A stretch of 64,000 nt of DNA, from NCBI GenBank assembly GCA_964397295.1, contig CAYNJG010000001.1:62001-126000 (forward strand), given 5' to 3'. Of the stretch, positions 1 through 8,627 are shown piece after piece; the stretch's first letter is position 1, and every line of letters begins with the position of its first letter. This stretch comes from CAYNJG01 sp964397295. GTDB lineage: Bacteria; Planctomycetota; Planctomycetia; Pirellulales; Pirellulaceae. A program made the position numbers and the translations under genes. The notes beneath the pieces are model-generated. The model saw nothing but the letters and a program-made list of their open reading frames with translations, searched no databases and was not told the origin of the DNA.

Positions 1-2
1 TC

Positions 3-299
3 ATTGGCTGTATCAATTCGCGAAAGCTCACTCATCGAGTCATACGGAAGTTTCGCGAAGTCGCGGAGGTTCCCAGCGAAGGCGGCGCGCTCCCACAAGC
101 AATTCCCGGTGTGGGTTGGTCGGATCATTGGTCGTTTTGGCAATGTGGTTACGATGCCGTCATGATCACCGACACTGCGCCGTTTCGCTACCGCTACTAT
201 CACAAGCCCGAAGACACGCCAGACAAACTAGATTTCGATCGGATGACCTTGGTCGTCGACGCCATGCCAGAAGTCATCCGCGACTTAGTCGACAACTAG
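3..299 (+). CDS. M28-family zinc aminopeptidase, C-terminal part (5' end outside window)
   Basis: The reading frame is open from the left edge of the window and stops at 297-299, so only about 98 C-terminal residues are visible. The segment GWSDHWSFWQCGYDAVMITD followed by FRYRYYHKPEDTPDKLDF is typical of the C-terminal half of M28 (aminopeptidase Y/S-like) metallopeptidases: the SDHWSFW stretch and the histidine in YYHKPEDT belong to the metal and substrate region of that family. The activity would be release of N-terminal amino acids from peptides; whether it is exported cannot be judged without the N-terminus. The family call is from motif recognition; substrate is unknown. Confidence 0.75.
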   Translation: MGCINSRKLTHRVIRKFREVAEVPSEGGALPQAIPGVGWSDHWSFWQCGYDAVMITDTAPFRYRYYHKPEDTPDKLDFDRMTLVVDAMPEVIRDLVDN

Positions 300-313
300 A
301 TTGTTTCGACGCC

Positions 314-1123
314 CTAAGCAGTGCAGAGCCATACTTCGCCGGGGCCTCTCAACGTTGTAACTTCCACAGGATCCGTCACACCCGGGCATGCAAAGTCGGC
401 GAGACGCATCTTCGCGGTAAACGCGACCATCTTTTGTGTTGCGACGTTGATCGATGTACGTTCGTCAAGTTGGCGATGATGCAACTGGCCAGGCACTTGG
501 AGAATCGCAATACCATCGCCTCGCAACAAATGCGTTGCTAAATTCTCGGGAAAAGTAGAGCCATCGTTGTCTCGAATCTCAATACCTCGTGCAAGACACA
601 GAATGGCTGAACTCTTGCAGTACAGTTGCTCGTCGAATTCGTCCATGTGAATCGGGATCAAGCGACTAGGTGCCTTCGGTGCGAACGCGACAACTTCACG
701 CTTTTCGGCCACATTGCAAAAGGCGGTCATAGGCAATGAACTTCCGCCACGCATTCTTCGGCCGACTTGGCTGATCGTTTTTAAGACGCCCAGTCCGCCA
801 GTGCTGTCTCGATCACTATCACCAGATTCTGCGGCGTCCTCGACTGCGATCCCAGATGACATGTAGATCAAGTTGTCCATTCGAGCAAAAGTCACTTCGC
901 TTGGATCAAGTGTAATCTCAACGTATTGCGATTCCTGGCCGAACAGTTCGTAGTCAATGACGTCGGACTTTTCCCGTGCCATCACAACAGGCTGCGCCGG
1001 AGCATCCTTGGGAGGGATGCTAACGACAGCCCTGCATCCCGGACAACGAGCCATATTTCCGGCGTCACTATCGCCCACGCGGAGCTTCTGTCCGCAACGC
1101 ATGCAGCGAAATTCAATGGCCAT
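314..1123 (-). CDS. AIM24-family protein with N-terminal zinc ribbon
   Basis: This 269-residue protein starts with a zinc ribbon (residues about 6-36, CMRCGQKL then CPGCRA), a four-cysteine pattern common at the front of planctomycete proteins. Residues about 65-269 resemble the AIM24/TIGR00266 family, with a QYVEITLDP opening, a GI-type acidic loop, LPMTAFCN and a repeated beta-strand pattern ending in VAFTAKM. AIM24 proteins form a beta-rich fold; the yeast member affects mitochondrial membrane organisation, but the bacterial function is not settled. No signal peptide or membrane segment is visible, so it is probably cytoplasmic. It is transcribed away from the oxidoreductase cluster that follows. 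The zinc ribbon plus AIM24 architecture is the unusual point. Confidence 0.7.
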   Translation of the reverse strand: MAIEFRCMRCGQKLRVGDSDAGNMARCPGCRAVVSIPPKDAPAQPVVMAREKSDVIDYELFGQESQYVEITLDPSEVTFARMDNLIYMSSGIAVEDAAESGDSDRDSTGGLGVLKTISQVGRRMRGGSSLPMTAFCNVAEKREVVAFAPKAPSRLIPIHMDEFDEQLYCKSSAILCLARGIEIRDNDGSTFPENLATHLLRGDGIAILQVPGQLHHRQLDERTSINVATQKMVAFTAKMRLADFACPGVTDPVEVTTLRGPGEVWLCTA

Positions 1124-1245
1124 AGCGCGGCTTTAACTCATGACGTGGATGGAGTAAGTTCTGGCTGCCGATTATATCAGGCTTTGAATCGATGTTGCGC
1201 TAACCTCACAACTCTTTGAGTCCTGTTACCAAGCGAAATTGTTCC

Positions 1246-2478
1246 ATGTCGAAAATCAATGTACTGATGGTCGGAACGGGCGAGTACACCACCGGCTACG
1301 TACATGGTTCGGCTGCAAAGTCAGACAAGGGCGCTGGTATCGTTGCGCTGACGATGTTTGATCTTCGACGCCAAGGACTAGTCAACCGTCTGCTGATGGC
1401 AGGAACGAACGGCACCAAGTTTCCCGGAATTCGCGCTCATTTGCAGTCCAAAATTGGGGATACCTACGCCGGAATCGCTACCGACTTCGAGAGTTTTCCA
1501 TCAGACGACATAACCGATCCGTTAGCCTACAGAACTGCGTTAGACCAACTCTCGCCGGGTGATGTAGTTACCGTTTTTACTCCCGACGATACCCACGCGG
1601 CGATCACCGAAGCCGCGATACAACACGGTTGCCACGTCTTGGTGGCCAAGCCGATCGTAAAGGAGTTAGGCGACCATTTGCGTCTGACCGAATTAGCATC
1701 GAACAATGGCAGTCTGGTTGCGATGGAAGTCCACAAACGCTGGGATCCGATTTACCGCGACGCGCGCGATCGAATTCGAAAACTTGGTGACTTCAGTCTC
1801 TTTCACGCGTACATGAGCCAACCCAAGTCGCAACTCGACACGTTTAGGCAATGGGCTGGCAAGTCCAGCGACATCAGTTACTACTTGAATGCCCACCACG
1901 TCGACTTCCACACGTGGAGCGTCGCCGACCGAGCGTTTCCGGTTTCCGTATTCGCAACTCGTGCCACTGGTGTCGCTCATTCAAAAGGCGTTGAAACAGA
2001 GGACACCATCACGCTAAATGTAACGTGGAAAAACCGAGAGACAGGAAACATTGGCACGGCAGCCTACACGTCGTCGTGGATCGCACCTCGCAGTGATGTT
2101 CATTCGCAACAGCGATTCTTCTATATGGGTCACGATGGCGAAGTCACCGTTGACCAAGCTCATCGTGGCTATTCGGTTGCGACGGACGATGCTGGCTTCG
2201 CATCAGCGAATCCGCTCTTCATGAAGTATGAACCGGACGCGGACGGTAACTTCGCAGGCCAGTCGGGCTACGGCTATCGAAGTATTGAAGATTTTGTACT
2301 CGCAGCCCACGCGATTCGAAACGACGCGGCACAACCCAAGCACTATCGTGGTAAGCTTGCAACCATTGACGACACGGTGTTGGTTACGGCGATTCTAGAA
2401 GGTGGGCGCCGAAGTTTGGATGAGAATCGCATTGTCGAATTCCGATACGAAAACGAACAAATCATTGGATTCAATTGA
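1246..2478 (+). CDS. Gfo/Idh/MocA family oxidoreductase
   Basis: This is a 410-residue NAD(P)-dependent oxidoreductase of the type acting on sugars, inositols or related polyols. The N-terminal Rossmann fold starts at once (INVLMVGTGEYTTGYV), and the family signature around VLVAKPIVKE corresponds to the EKP motif, with alanine-lysine in place of glutamate-lysine. The C-terminal beta-sheet domain follows. A longer reading frame begins with TTG at 1216, but the ATG at 1246 places the Rossmann fold at the N-terminus and is preferred. The stop is 1 bp before the ATG of the next gene, so the two are almost certainly co-transcribed. The substrate cannot be predicted; pentose or polyol metabolism is suggested by the neighbouring SDR, second oxidoreductase and xylulokinase. 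Confidence 0.8.
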   Translation: MSKINVLMVGTGEYTTGYVHGSAAKSDKGAGIVALTMFDLRRQGLVNRLLMAGTNGTKFPGIRAHLQSKIGDTYAGIATDFESFPSDDITDPLAYRTALDQLSPGDVVTVFTPDDTHAAITEAAIQHGCHVLVAKPIVKELGDHLRLTELASNNGSLVAMEVHKRWDPIYRDARDRIRKLGDFSLFHAYMSQPKSQLDTFRQWAGKSSDISYYLNAHHVDFHTWSVADRAFPVSVFATRATGVAHSKGVETEDTITLNVTWKNRETGNIGTAAYTSSWIAPRSDVHSQQRFFYMGHDGEVTVDQAHRGYSVATDDAGFASANPLFMKYEPDADGNFAGQSGYGYRSIEDFVLAAHAIRNDAAQPKHYRGKLATIDDTVLVTAILEGGRRSLDENRIVEFRYENEQIIGFN

Positions 2479-2479
2479 T

Positions 2480-3229
2480 ATGGACCTGACGAACAAGGTG
2501 GCACTCGTCACTGGCGGTGGAACAGGCGTTGGACACGCGACGAGTCTTTTGCTGGCCGAGAAAGGTTGCGATCTTGTTGTTAACTACAGCCGTTCGGAAA
2601 AAGAGGCGTTGGACACTGTCGTTGAAATCGAAAAGCTAGGACGCAAGGCCATTGCAGTCCAAGCAGACGTATCAGACGAATCAGCGATCAACGCGATGTT
2701 CGAGAAGGTCGACGAGCAATTTGGTCGCATTGATATTCTGGTGAACAGCGCGGCGATGACTAGATTCGTGGCGTACGACGATCTCGATGGCATGACTGGT
2801 GAAATTTGGGATGAGATTTTTGCGGTCAATGTGAAAGGCTTGTTCTTTTGCTGTCGCGAGGCCATCAAACGCATGAAAAAACTAGGTTCCGGTTCCGTTG
2901 TCAGTGTGAGTTCAATCTCTGGCATGACGGGCATGGGCAGTTCGATCGCGTACGCTTCGTCGAAGGCGTCGGTGAATTGCATGACGCGATCGCTGGCAAT
3001 CAGCGGTGCACCAAACGTTAGCGTTAATGCCGTCGCACCTGGCGTTATCGAAACGCGATGGATCAAAGGCTGGGAAGCATTCACCGATCCACACCGTGAA
3101 GCCACTCCACTCGAACGACACGCACAACCACAAGATGTTGCAATGGCGATCTACGGTTTGATCATCAATCCATTTATGACAGGTCAAACCATCACCGTGG
3201 ACGGCGGCCGTTCGCTGGGTGCGACTTAG
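2480..3229 (+). CDS. Short-chain dehydrogenase/reductase (3-oxoacyl reductase-like)
   Basis: This 249-residue classical SDR has the NAD(P)-binding TGGGTGVG loop (residues about 13-20), an NSAA motif, and the catalytic Ser-Tyr-Lys set (VSSISG, then YASSK). The C-terminal GQTITVDGG is typical of FabG-like and sugar-dehydrogenase SDRs. A longer frame opens at 2402 inside the upstream gene, but the ATG at 2480, 1 bp after the upstream stop, gives a normal SDR N-terminus. It lies between two Gfo/Idh/MocA genes, which suggests oxidation or epimerisation of a sugar or polyol rather than fatty-acid synthesis; that is inference from context. Confidence 0.85.
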   Translation: MDLTNKVALVTGGGTGVGHATSLLLAEKGCDLVVNYSRSEKEALDTVVEIEKLGRKAIAVQADVSDESAINAMFEKVDEQFGRIDILVNSAAMTRFVAYDDLDGMTGEIWDEIFAVNVKGLFFCCREAIKRMKKLGSGSVVSVSSISGMTGMGSSIAYASSKASVNCMTRSLAISGAPNVSVNAVAPGVIETRWIKGWEAFTDPHREATPLERHAQPQDVAMAIYGLIINPFMTGQTITVDGGRSLGAT

Positions 3230-3254
3230 AAATTGAATAACGAGGGAAACTGTC

Positions 3255-4211
3255 ATGATACGCTGGGGAATCATCGGAACAGGCGACGTTGCCGAACGCA
3301 AAGGCGGACCGGCGCTGTACCAAGTGGAACGCTCCAGCCTAGTTGCCGTAACGAATCGCACTCTTGCGCGAGCCGAGGAATTCGCAAAGAACCATGGCGA
3401 TCCGAAGGTGCACGCTTCTGCGGAAGAGTTGTTCGCAAACCCAGATGTGGAAGCGGTCTACATCGCAACCCCGCCAGACAGCCATGCTGAGCTAACAACA
3501 TTAGCAGCCCAAGCGGGCAAGCATGTCCTTTGCGAAAAACCGATGGCGATGTCCGTCGAAGAAGGCAACCGCATGATTGCGGCTTGCAAGGACAACAACG
3601 TTTCGCTGACGATCGCTTTCTATCGTCGCGAGTTTCCCGTCGTTCGAAAAATGAAATCGATGGTGGAATCGGGGGCGATAGGCCGACCGCTTAGCATTTT
3701 CGCACAAACGTACGCCCAGTTTTCCTCTCACGACTCCGACCCATGGCGCTTGAATAAAGATGTCTCTGGAGGCGGATTCCTAATGGACATGGGAACACAT
3801 CGATTCGATCTCTTCACTCACTTCTTCGGTCGCCCGAGACAGGTATCGGGCTATGCAGCGAATCAATCATTTACTCAACCAGTCGACGACGCTGCGACGG
3901 TGTCACTGACATACGCGGACGGAGTCTTAGGCTCGGCAAGCTTCCATTGGAATTCACCCGTTGAGCGCGACACGCTAACGATTGTCGGATCCGAAGGCAT
4001 TTTGTCGACCGACAGTTTGTCAGGACGCGGGAACTTAACGCTTGAGTCAAAACGCGGTACGGAATCATGGTCGCTGCCTTCGTCGACGCCAGTGCATCTG
4101 GGATTGGTTGAGAAGATCGTGATGCATCTCTTGGACGGTGGACCCAACCCATGTTCCGGTGAAGACGGAATTGTTGCGACAGAAATTGTCAGCAGCGTAT
4201 CGTTTGCGTAA
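3255..4211 (+). CDS. Gfo/Idh/MocA family oxidoreductase
   Basis: This 318-residue enzyme carries an N-terminal Rossmann motif (WGIIGTGDVAERKGGPA), the signature VLCEKPMAMSVEEGNRM with the conserved EKP lysine, and a second domain with GGGFLMDMGTHRFDL, whose MGTH histidine is the usual catalytic residue of sugar dehydrogenases in this family. A good ribosome-binding site (GAGGGA) lies 8 bp before the ATG. It follows the SDR by 25 bp and probably ends the three-gene operon; it is convergent with the xylulokinase gene. It is close to the canonical family length and more classical than the oxidoreductase at 1246. Confidence 0.85.
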   Translation: MIRWGIIGTGDVAERKGGPALYQVERSSLVAVTNRTLARAEEFAKNHGDPKVHASAEELFANPDVEAVYIATPPDSHAELTTLAAQAGKHVLCEKPMAMSVEEGNRMIAACKDNNVSLTIAFYRREFPVVRKMKSMVESGAIGRPLSIFAQTYAQFSSHDSDPWRLNKDVSGGGFLMDMGTHRFDLFTHFFGRPRQVSGYAANQSFTQPVDDAATVSLTYADGVLGSASFHWNSPVERDTLTIVGSEGILSTDSLSGRGNLTLESKRGTESWSLPSSTPVHLGLVEKIVMHLLDGGPNPCSGEDGIVATEIVSSVSFA

Positions 4212-4239
4212 ACGGAGTGATGCTCAACATGCGCAAGCC

Positions 4240-5763
4240 TTACAGCTCAGCGATCGCGGCGAAGTCGTCTTTGAGCGAACCATAGAGCTTTTGAAAAACA
4301 GGAAACGCTTTGTCGTAGGTCTTTTTCGCTGTTTTGTCGGTTTTCGTTTGGCTTACCGTGCGAATCGTCGCACCGCATGCTTCTTCGATGTTCTTGTAGG
4401 CGCCGGCACCCACAGCTGCGAGTAATGCGACACCAAAGGCGGGACCTTGCTCGGCGTTGATGGTGTATATGTCCTGTCCGAAGACATCGGCTTGGAGCTG
4501 TCGCCAGAGTTTGCTTTTTGCTCCGCCACCGCCAGCACGAATTTCTTTTACGGGTACACCCATCTCTTTCATGATCGCCAAGCTATCTCGCAAGGCAAAC
4601 GTCACGCCTTCCATGATCGATCGTGCCATGTGGCCTCGACCGTGTTTTAGCGTTAGTCCGACGAAGGATCCGCGAGCAAGTGGATCTGCGTGCGGTGTCC
4701 GTTCCCCAGCGAGGTAGGGGAGGAAGAAGAGGCCTTCGCTTCCGTGAGCTACTTTGTTGGCTTCGCGATTGAGTACCGCATACGGATCAGTTTTCGTTTT
4801 CTTGCCGGCGCCGATTTCCTTGCACAAGTTCTGTACGAACCATTCGAGCGAACCTGCAGCGGAGAGGCTTACGCCCATCATGTGCCATTTGCCTTTGACC
4901 GCGTGGCAGAATGTATGCAGTCGGCCCTCCGGATCGACTTCCATCTTGTCGCTGTGAACAAACATTACACCGGAAGTTCCAAGCGAGCTTGCCAGCGAAC
5001 CCTTCGATACGATCCCATTGCCAACCGCATTGGCTGCACAGTCGCCGGCACCGCCAACGACGACGCAATCGGTTGTGAGCCCCAACTTCTTCGCGGCTGC
5101 TTTCGTTAGGTTGCCGGTAACTTCTTCCGACTCGTACACCTTCGCAAACATATCCGAGTCAAGGTCGAGTTTCGTCAATAGCTTCTTCGACCAATTTCGC
5201 TTCGCCACATCCAACAGCAACATGCCGCTCGCATCGCTAACTTCGGTTGCCAACTCTCCGGTCAATCGGCGCCGCACGTCGTCTTTCGGAAGTAGTACAT
5301 GCCGTAGCTTGTCGAAATTCTTCGGCTCGTTATTTCGCAGCCACAGAATCTTTGGTGCCGTGAATCCAGTGAGCGCCGGGTTCGCGACCATCTTGATGAG
5401 TGCTTTGCGGCCGCCAGCCCGCTTTTCGATCTCTTCACATTCGGCAGCCGTACGTTGATCGTTCCAAAGCAATGCCTTACGAATGACCTTGCCTTTTTCG
5501 TCCAAGAAAACCGAGCCGTGCATTTGACCCGACAATCCTATCGCTTTGACATCCGCTGGTTTGAGCTTAGCCGTTTTCATCACGGCACGAACGGATTTCA
5601 CGGTCGCCTTCCACCAATCCTCAGGATCTTGTTCGCTCCAGAGCGGTTTCGGGTGGAACGATCGATGGCTGGCCGATGCTTCGCCGAGGATCTTGCCTTT
5701 GGCGTTTATTGCCAGAGTTTTCGTGCCTGAAGTTCCGATATCGATACCAAGGAAAACGCTCAT
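4240..5763 (-). CDS. xylB: Xylulokinase
   Basis: This is a 507-residue FGGY-family carbohydrate kinase, which would phosphorylate D-xylulose to xylulose 5-phosphate for the pentose phosphate pathway. The N-terminal phosphate-binding loop is FLGIDIGTSGTKTL, the substrate region has LSGQMHGSVFLD and LLWNDQRTAAEC (the WNDQR motif of xylulokinases), and the C-terminal ATP site has RAGGGGAKSKLWRQ. Length and motif order match XylB well. It faces the oxidoreductase cluster with a 28-bp gap between convergent stops. Xylose isomerase is not in the window. Confidence 0.9.
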   Translation of the reverse strand: MSVFLGIDIGTSGTKTLAINAKGKILGEASASHRSFHPKPLWSEQDPEDWWKATVKSVRAVMKTAKLKPADVKAIGLSGQMHGSVFLDEKGKVIRKALLWNDQRTAAECEEIEKRAGGRKALIKMVANPALTGFTAPKILWLRNNEPKNFDKLRHVLLPKDDVRRRLTGELATEVSDASGMLLLDVAKRNWSKKLLTKLDLDSDMFAKVYESEEVTGNLTKAAAKKLGLTTDCVVVGGAGDCAANAVGNGIVSKGSLASSLGTSGVMFVHSDKMEVDPEGRLHTFCHAVKGKWHMMGVSLSAAGSLEWFVQNLCKEIGAGKKTKTDPYAVLNREANKVAHGSEGLFFLPYLAGERTPHADPLARGSFVGLTLKHGRGHMARSIMEGVTFALRDSLAIMKEMGVPVKEIRAGGGGAKSKLWRQLQADVFGQDIYTINAEQGPAFGVALLAAVGAGAYKNIEEACGATIRTVSQTKTDKTAKKTYDKAFPVFQKLYGSLKDDFAAIAEL

Positions 5764-5997
5764 CCAAAACCTTTACAATGCAAGTTGTTTGAAGTCGATC
5801 GGCAAACAAGAATAGGACGCGGCGGACCTTAGGCTTGATGCAATGCGGGTCGCACTAGTCCGCGGCAGAGATTCTACTTGCGATTTGAAATGGGTGGCAA
5901 CCGTTGACGCAACAAAACTAGTGTTGACGACGATCCTTTTCATGACTTTCGCGTAGACAGTATTGACCTAACGTATCGGTGTCATAGGAAATGAACC

Positions 5998-7431
5998 ATG
6001 TTTTGGATTCGGTTTGTCGTTGTCAGTCTCGTTCTACTGCTTTGCGGATGTCCATCGAATAAGGCAACTTCGAACAATTCCGACGCAGACTCGGAAGCCA
6101 AAGACACGATCAAAGTGAACGGGCCGTTGCGGATTCTCGTATTGGACGATCCGGATTTTGCTACGGTTCTGCAGCGAGAGTGGCTGGCTCGTAGTGAATA
6201 TGAGGTTGAATTCCACAACGATACGGTGCAGGAGTTTTTGACTCGTCTGTCCGAGAAGCCACGATTGGAAACTGACGTAATCGTCTTCCCAAATCCGCTG
6301 CTGGGTAAACTAGCCGAAGACCGTTTGTTGCGGTCGCTGCCACCAGAACTGACTTCCGCGAGTTTGGACACGGAGGAAACGGGTTTCGATCTAGCTGGCA
6401 TTTTTCGGATCGTAGCAACCAAAGAAATGCAGTGGGATCGGAGTGAAGTTGCCGTTTCGCTCGGCTCGCCCGTTCCTCTGTTGCTGACTCGCCCGGACTT
6501 AGTACCCGACCCACCCACAACGTGGACCGAACTCGACGAGACCATCGCGGAACTGAAGACATCTTTGCCCAACGGGACGAAGCCGATTGCACAACCACTT
6601 GGAAAAGGTTGGGCGGCGAGGATGTTTTTGTCCCGTTCGGCCGCCTATCTGTGGGAGCCAAGTCGCGTTTCCAGTTTCTTCGACTATTCGAACATGAGCC
6701 CCCAGATTTCGCAGTCACCTTTTGTGCGAGCGCTGGAAGAGATGAAGGTAAGCTTCTCGGAAGAAGACATCGAACATGGTCCGATGGATGTGTTTTCGGA
6801 CTTCATGGCTGGCAACACTGCGATGGCGGTTACTTGGCCGAACAATTCGACAACGCAAGCAGAACCGATATCGTTTGACATTGCGATCAGCGAATTACCA
6901 GGTACGTCGCAGCAGTACGATCGAACGAACGATCGTTGGGTTGCGTTTGAAGACGAAAACCAAGTGCGGCAGGTAACGGTTGCGGGACATTCGGGTCGCA
7001 TGGCTGCGATTTCGAGATCAGCAAAAAATGCTCACCTGGCCGGCTTGTTCCTCGGCTGGGTGGCTAGTGCGCAGTACAGCAGCCAACTATGCCCGCGCGG
7101 GGCAGACACTGCTCCATTTCGAAAGTCGCACACCACCGCCGCAAAGAACTGGTGTGACGCACGACTATCCGAAACAACCGTTTCGCAATACGCAACGAGT
7201 CTTGAGTCCGCGCTAACTCGATCGGAAGCTTACGTGAGCATTCGAATTCCGGGGCAGGAGAAGTACATGAACGTGCTAGATCAACACGTATTAGAATGTT
7301 TGCATGGAAGTCTTGAAGCGAATGAGGCACTCGAAAAAGTAAGTGTCGCATGGGAAAAAATCACGGACGAAATAGGACGCGAAAAACAGATTGCTGCGTA
7401 TCGCCATAGCTTAGGAATTAGTGTCGAGTAG
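5998..7431 (+). CDS. Extracellular solute-binding lipoprotein (family 1 type)
   Basis: This 477-residue protein has a short hydrophobic signal ending in LLLCGCPSN, a clear lipobox with the lipid-modified cysteine near residue 18, so it should be anchored in a membrane and exposed outside the cytoplasm. After it, ILVLDDPDFATVLQREWLAR and the following alternation resemble periplasmic sugar-binding proteins of ABC transporters (SBP family 1), including a segment with AVTWPNNSTTQAEP near residue 280. A ribosome-binding site (AGGAA) lies just upstream. No permease or ATPase gene is adjacent, so its transport partner is unknown, or it may have become a sensor. Family assignment is moderate because the sequence is divergent. 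Confidence 0.6.
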   Translation: MFWIRFVVVSLVLLLCGCPSNKATSNNSDADSEAKDTIKVNGPLRILVLDDPDFATVLQREWLARSEYEVEFHNDTVQEFLTRLSEKPRLETDVIVFPNPLLGKLAEDRLLRSLPPELTSASLDTEETGFDLAGIFRIVATKEMQWDRSEVAVSLGSPVPLLLTRPDLVPDPPTTWTELDETIAELKTSLPNGTKPIAQPLGKGWAARMFLSRSAAYLWEPSRVSSFFDYSNMSPQISQSPFVRALEEMKVSFSEEDIEHGPMDVFSDFMAGNTAMAVTWPNNSTTQAEPISFDIAISELPGTSQQYDRTNDRWVAFEDENQVRQVTVAGHSGRMAAISRSAKNAHLAGLFLGWVASAQYSSQLCPRGADTAPFRKSHTTAAKNWCDARLSETTVSQYATSLESALTRSEAYVSIRIPGQEKYMNVLDQHVLECLHGSLEANEALEKVSVAWEKITDEIGREKQIAAYRHSLGISVE

Positions 7432-7616
7432 AAAATAATTTACGCGGCTTGAAGTTACCTCGAACAACTTTACGGATCGTCCGGCTGCCAGTTAGACGAT
7501 CGTACTTCCGATAGCGGCACTTAGTACTTTAGTCGAACGTTGGTGAGTGCTATATTTGAGATAGGACATCGATTGACGCAGGGAGCATCGCGTACTTTCT
7601 TGAAAGCCAATCCACC

Positions 7617-8471
7617 ATGGCTCGCTCAAGCTGGAAGGGCCACATTCGGCTCAGTCTTGTTTCTATTCCTGTTAAAGCCTTTACGGCCAGTGCTTCGGGC
7701 AAAGAGATTCGCCTGAATCAGTTGCATGAGGAATGCAAGAGCCGCATTCGCTATCAAAAGGTTTGCCCTCAACACGGCGAAGTTTCCGGATCGGAAATCG
7801 TTAAAGGGTACGAGTTCACCAAAGATCAATACGTGATCGTGGACGAGGAAGAAATCGATGAGTTGCGAACCGAAAGCGATCGCGCGATCAATATCGATGC
7901 ATTCGTGAATCCGAGTCAGGTGGAAATGCTCTATCTGTCGGGCAAAACTTATTACTTGGCTCCCGATGGTCCGGTTGGACAAAAGCCATACTCGTTGCTG
8001 CTGGAAGCAATGAAAGACGAAAAACTGTGCAGCATCGCGCAGGTGGTGATGCACGGTCGCGAGCAACTGGTGATGCTTCGCCCGCTTGGCAAGATCTTAG
8101 CAATGGAGATCTTGTCCTTTGAAGAGCAAGTGAAGAACCCAGCTGACTTTGAGGAAGAAGTCGAGGACACCGAATATTCCGAAGCCGAGTTGGATCTAAC
8201 AAAGAAGCTGATGGAAGCCACAACCATCGAAGAGTTTGAAATCGGCAAATACGAAAACGTCTACCATGACAAACTCAAAGAGTTGATTGACGCAAAGATC
8301 GAAGGCAAAGAAATCGTGGCTCCGCCAGATGAGCAGCCAGAGCAGGTCATCAACCTGATGGACGCATTGAAGGCCAGCGTTGCTCAAGCAGAAGATGCGG
8401 CGCAAGCGAAAAAGAAAGTCGCAAAGAGCTCATCGAAGCGCAAGAAGGCGGAGACGAAAAAGACCGGCTAG
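7617..8471 (+). CDS. ku: Ku protein, non-homologous end joining
   Basis: This 284-residue protein is a bacterial Ku, a homodimeric ring that binds DNA double-strand ends and recruits the ligase LigD. The opening SSWKGHIRLSLVSIPVK is the family signature, followed by RIRYQKVCPQHGEV and the beta-barrel core with YLAPDGPVGQKPY. The tail from about residue 255 is rich in lysine and serine (KKKVAKSSSKRKK), as in Ku tails that contact DNA. The size is normal. No ligD gene is in the window; the next gene encodes a BRCT-containing protein, which makes a DNA-repair neighbourhood plausible. Confidence 0.93.
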   Translation: MARSSWKGHIRLSLVSIPVKAFTASASGKEIRLNQLHEECKSRIRYQKVCPQHGEVSGSEIVKGYEFTKDQYVIVDEEEIDELRTESDRAINIDAFVNPSQVEMLYLSGKTYYLAPDGPVGQKPYSLLLEAMKDEKLCSIAQVVMHGREQLVMLRPLGKILAMEILSFEEQVKNPADFEEEVEDTEYSEAELDLTKKLMEATTIEEFEIGKYENVYHDKLKELIDAKIEGKEIVAPPDEQPEQVINLMDALKASVAQAEDAAQAKKKVAKSSSKRKKAETKKTG

Positions 8472-8627
8472 CCAGCTCAGCTGTCATAAACTGGTCCTGT
8501 ACCAGACGAGGAATGTGGACAACCTGTTGGTTGGATCTAGCATTTTTCTACCGCTACACTGATCGCGCCATGGTCGATACAATCGGGCTTTGCTAAACAG
8601 CCACTCGATCGACCGTTGACGAACGTA

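Noticed and set aside
116..541. Long open frame overlapping the peptidase and AIM24-like genes
   Set aside because: It is a shadow of both genes in other frames, with no start signal and biased composition.
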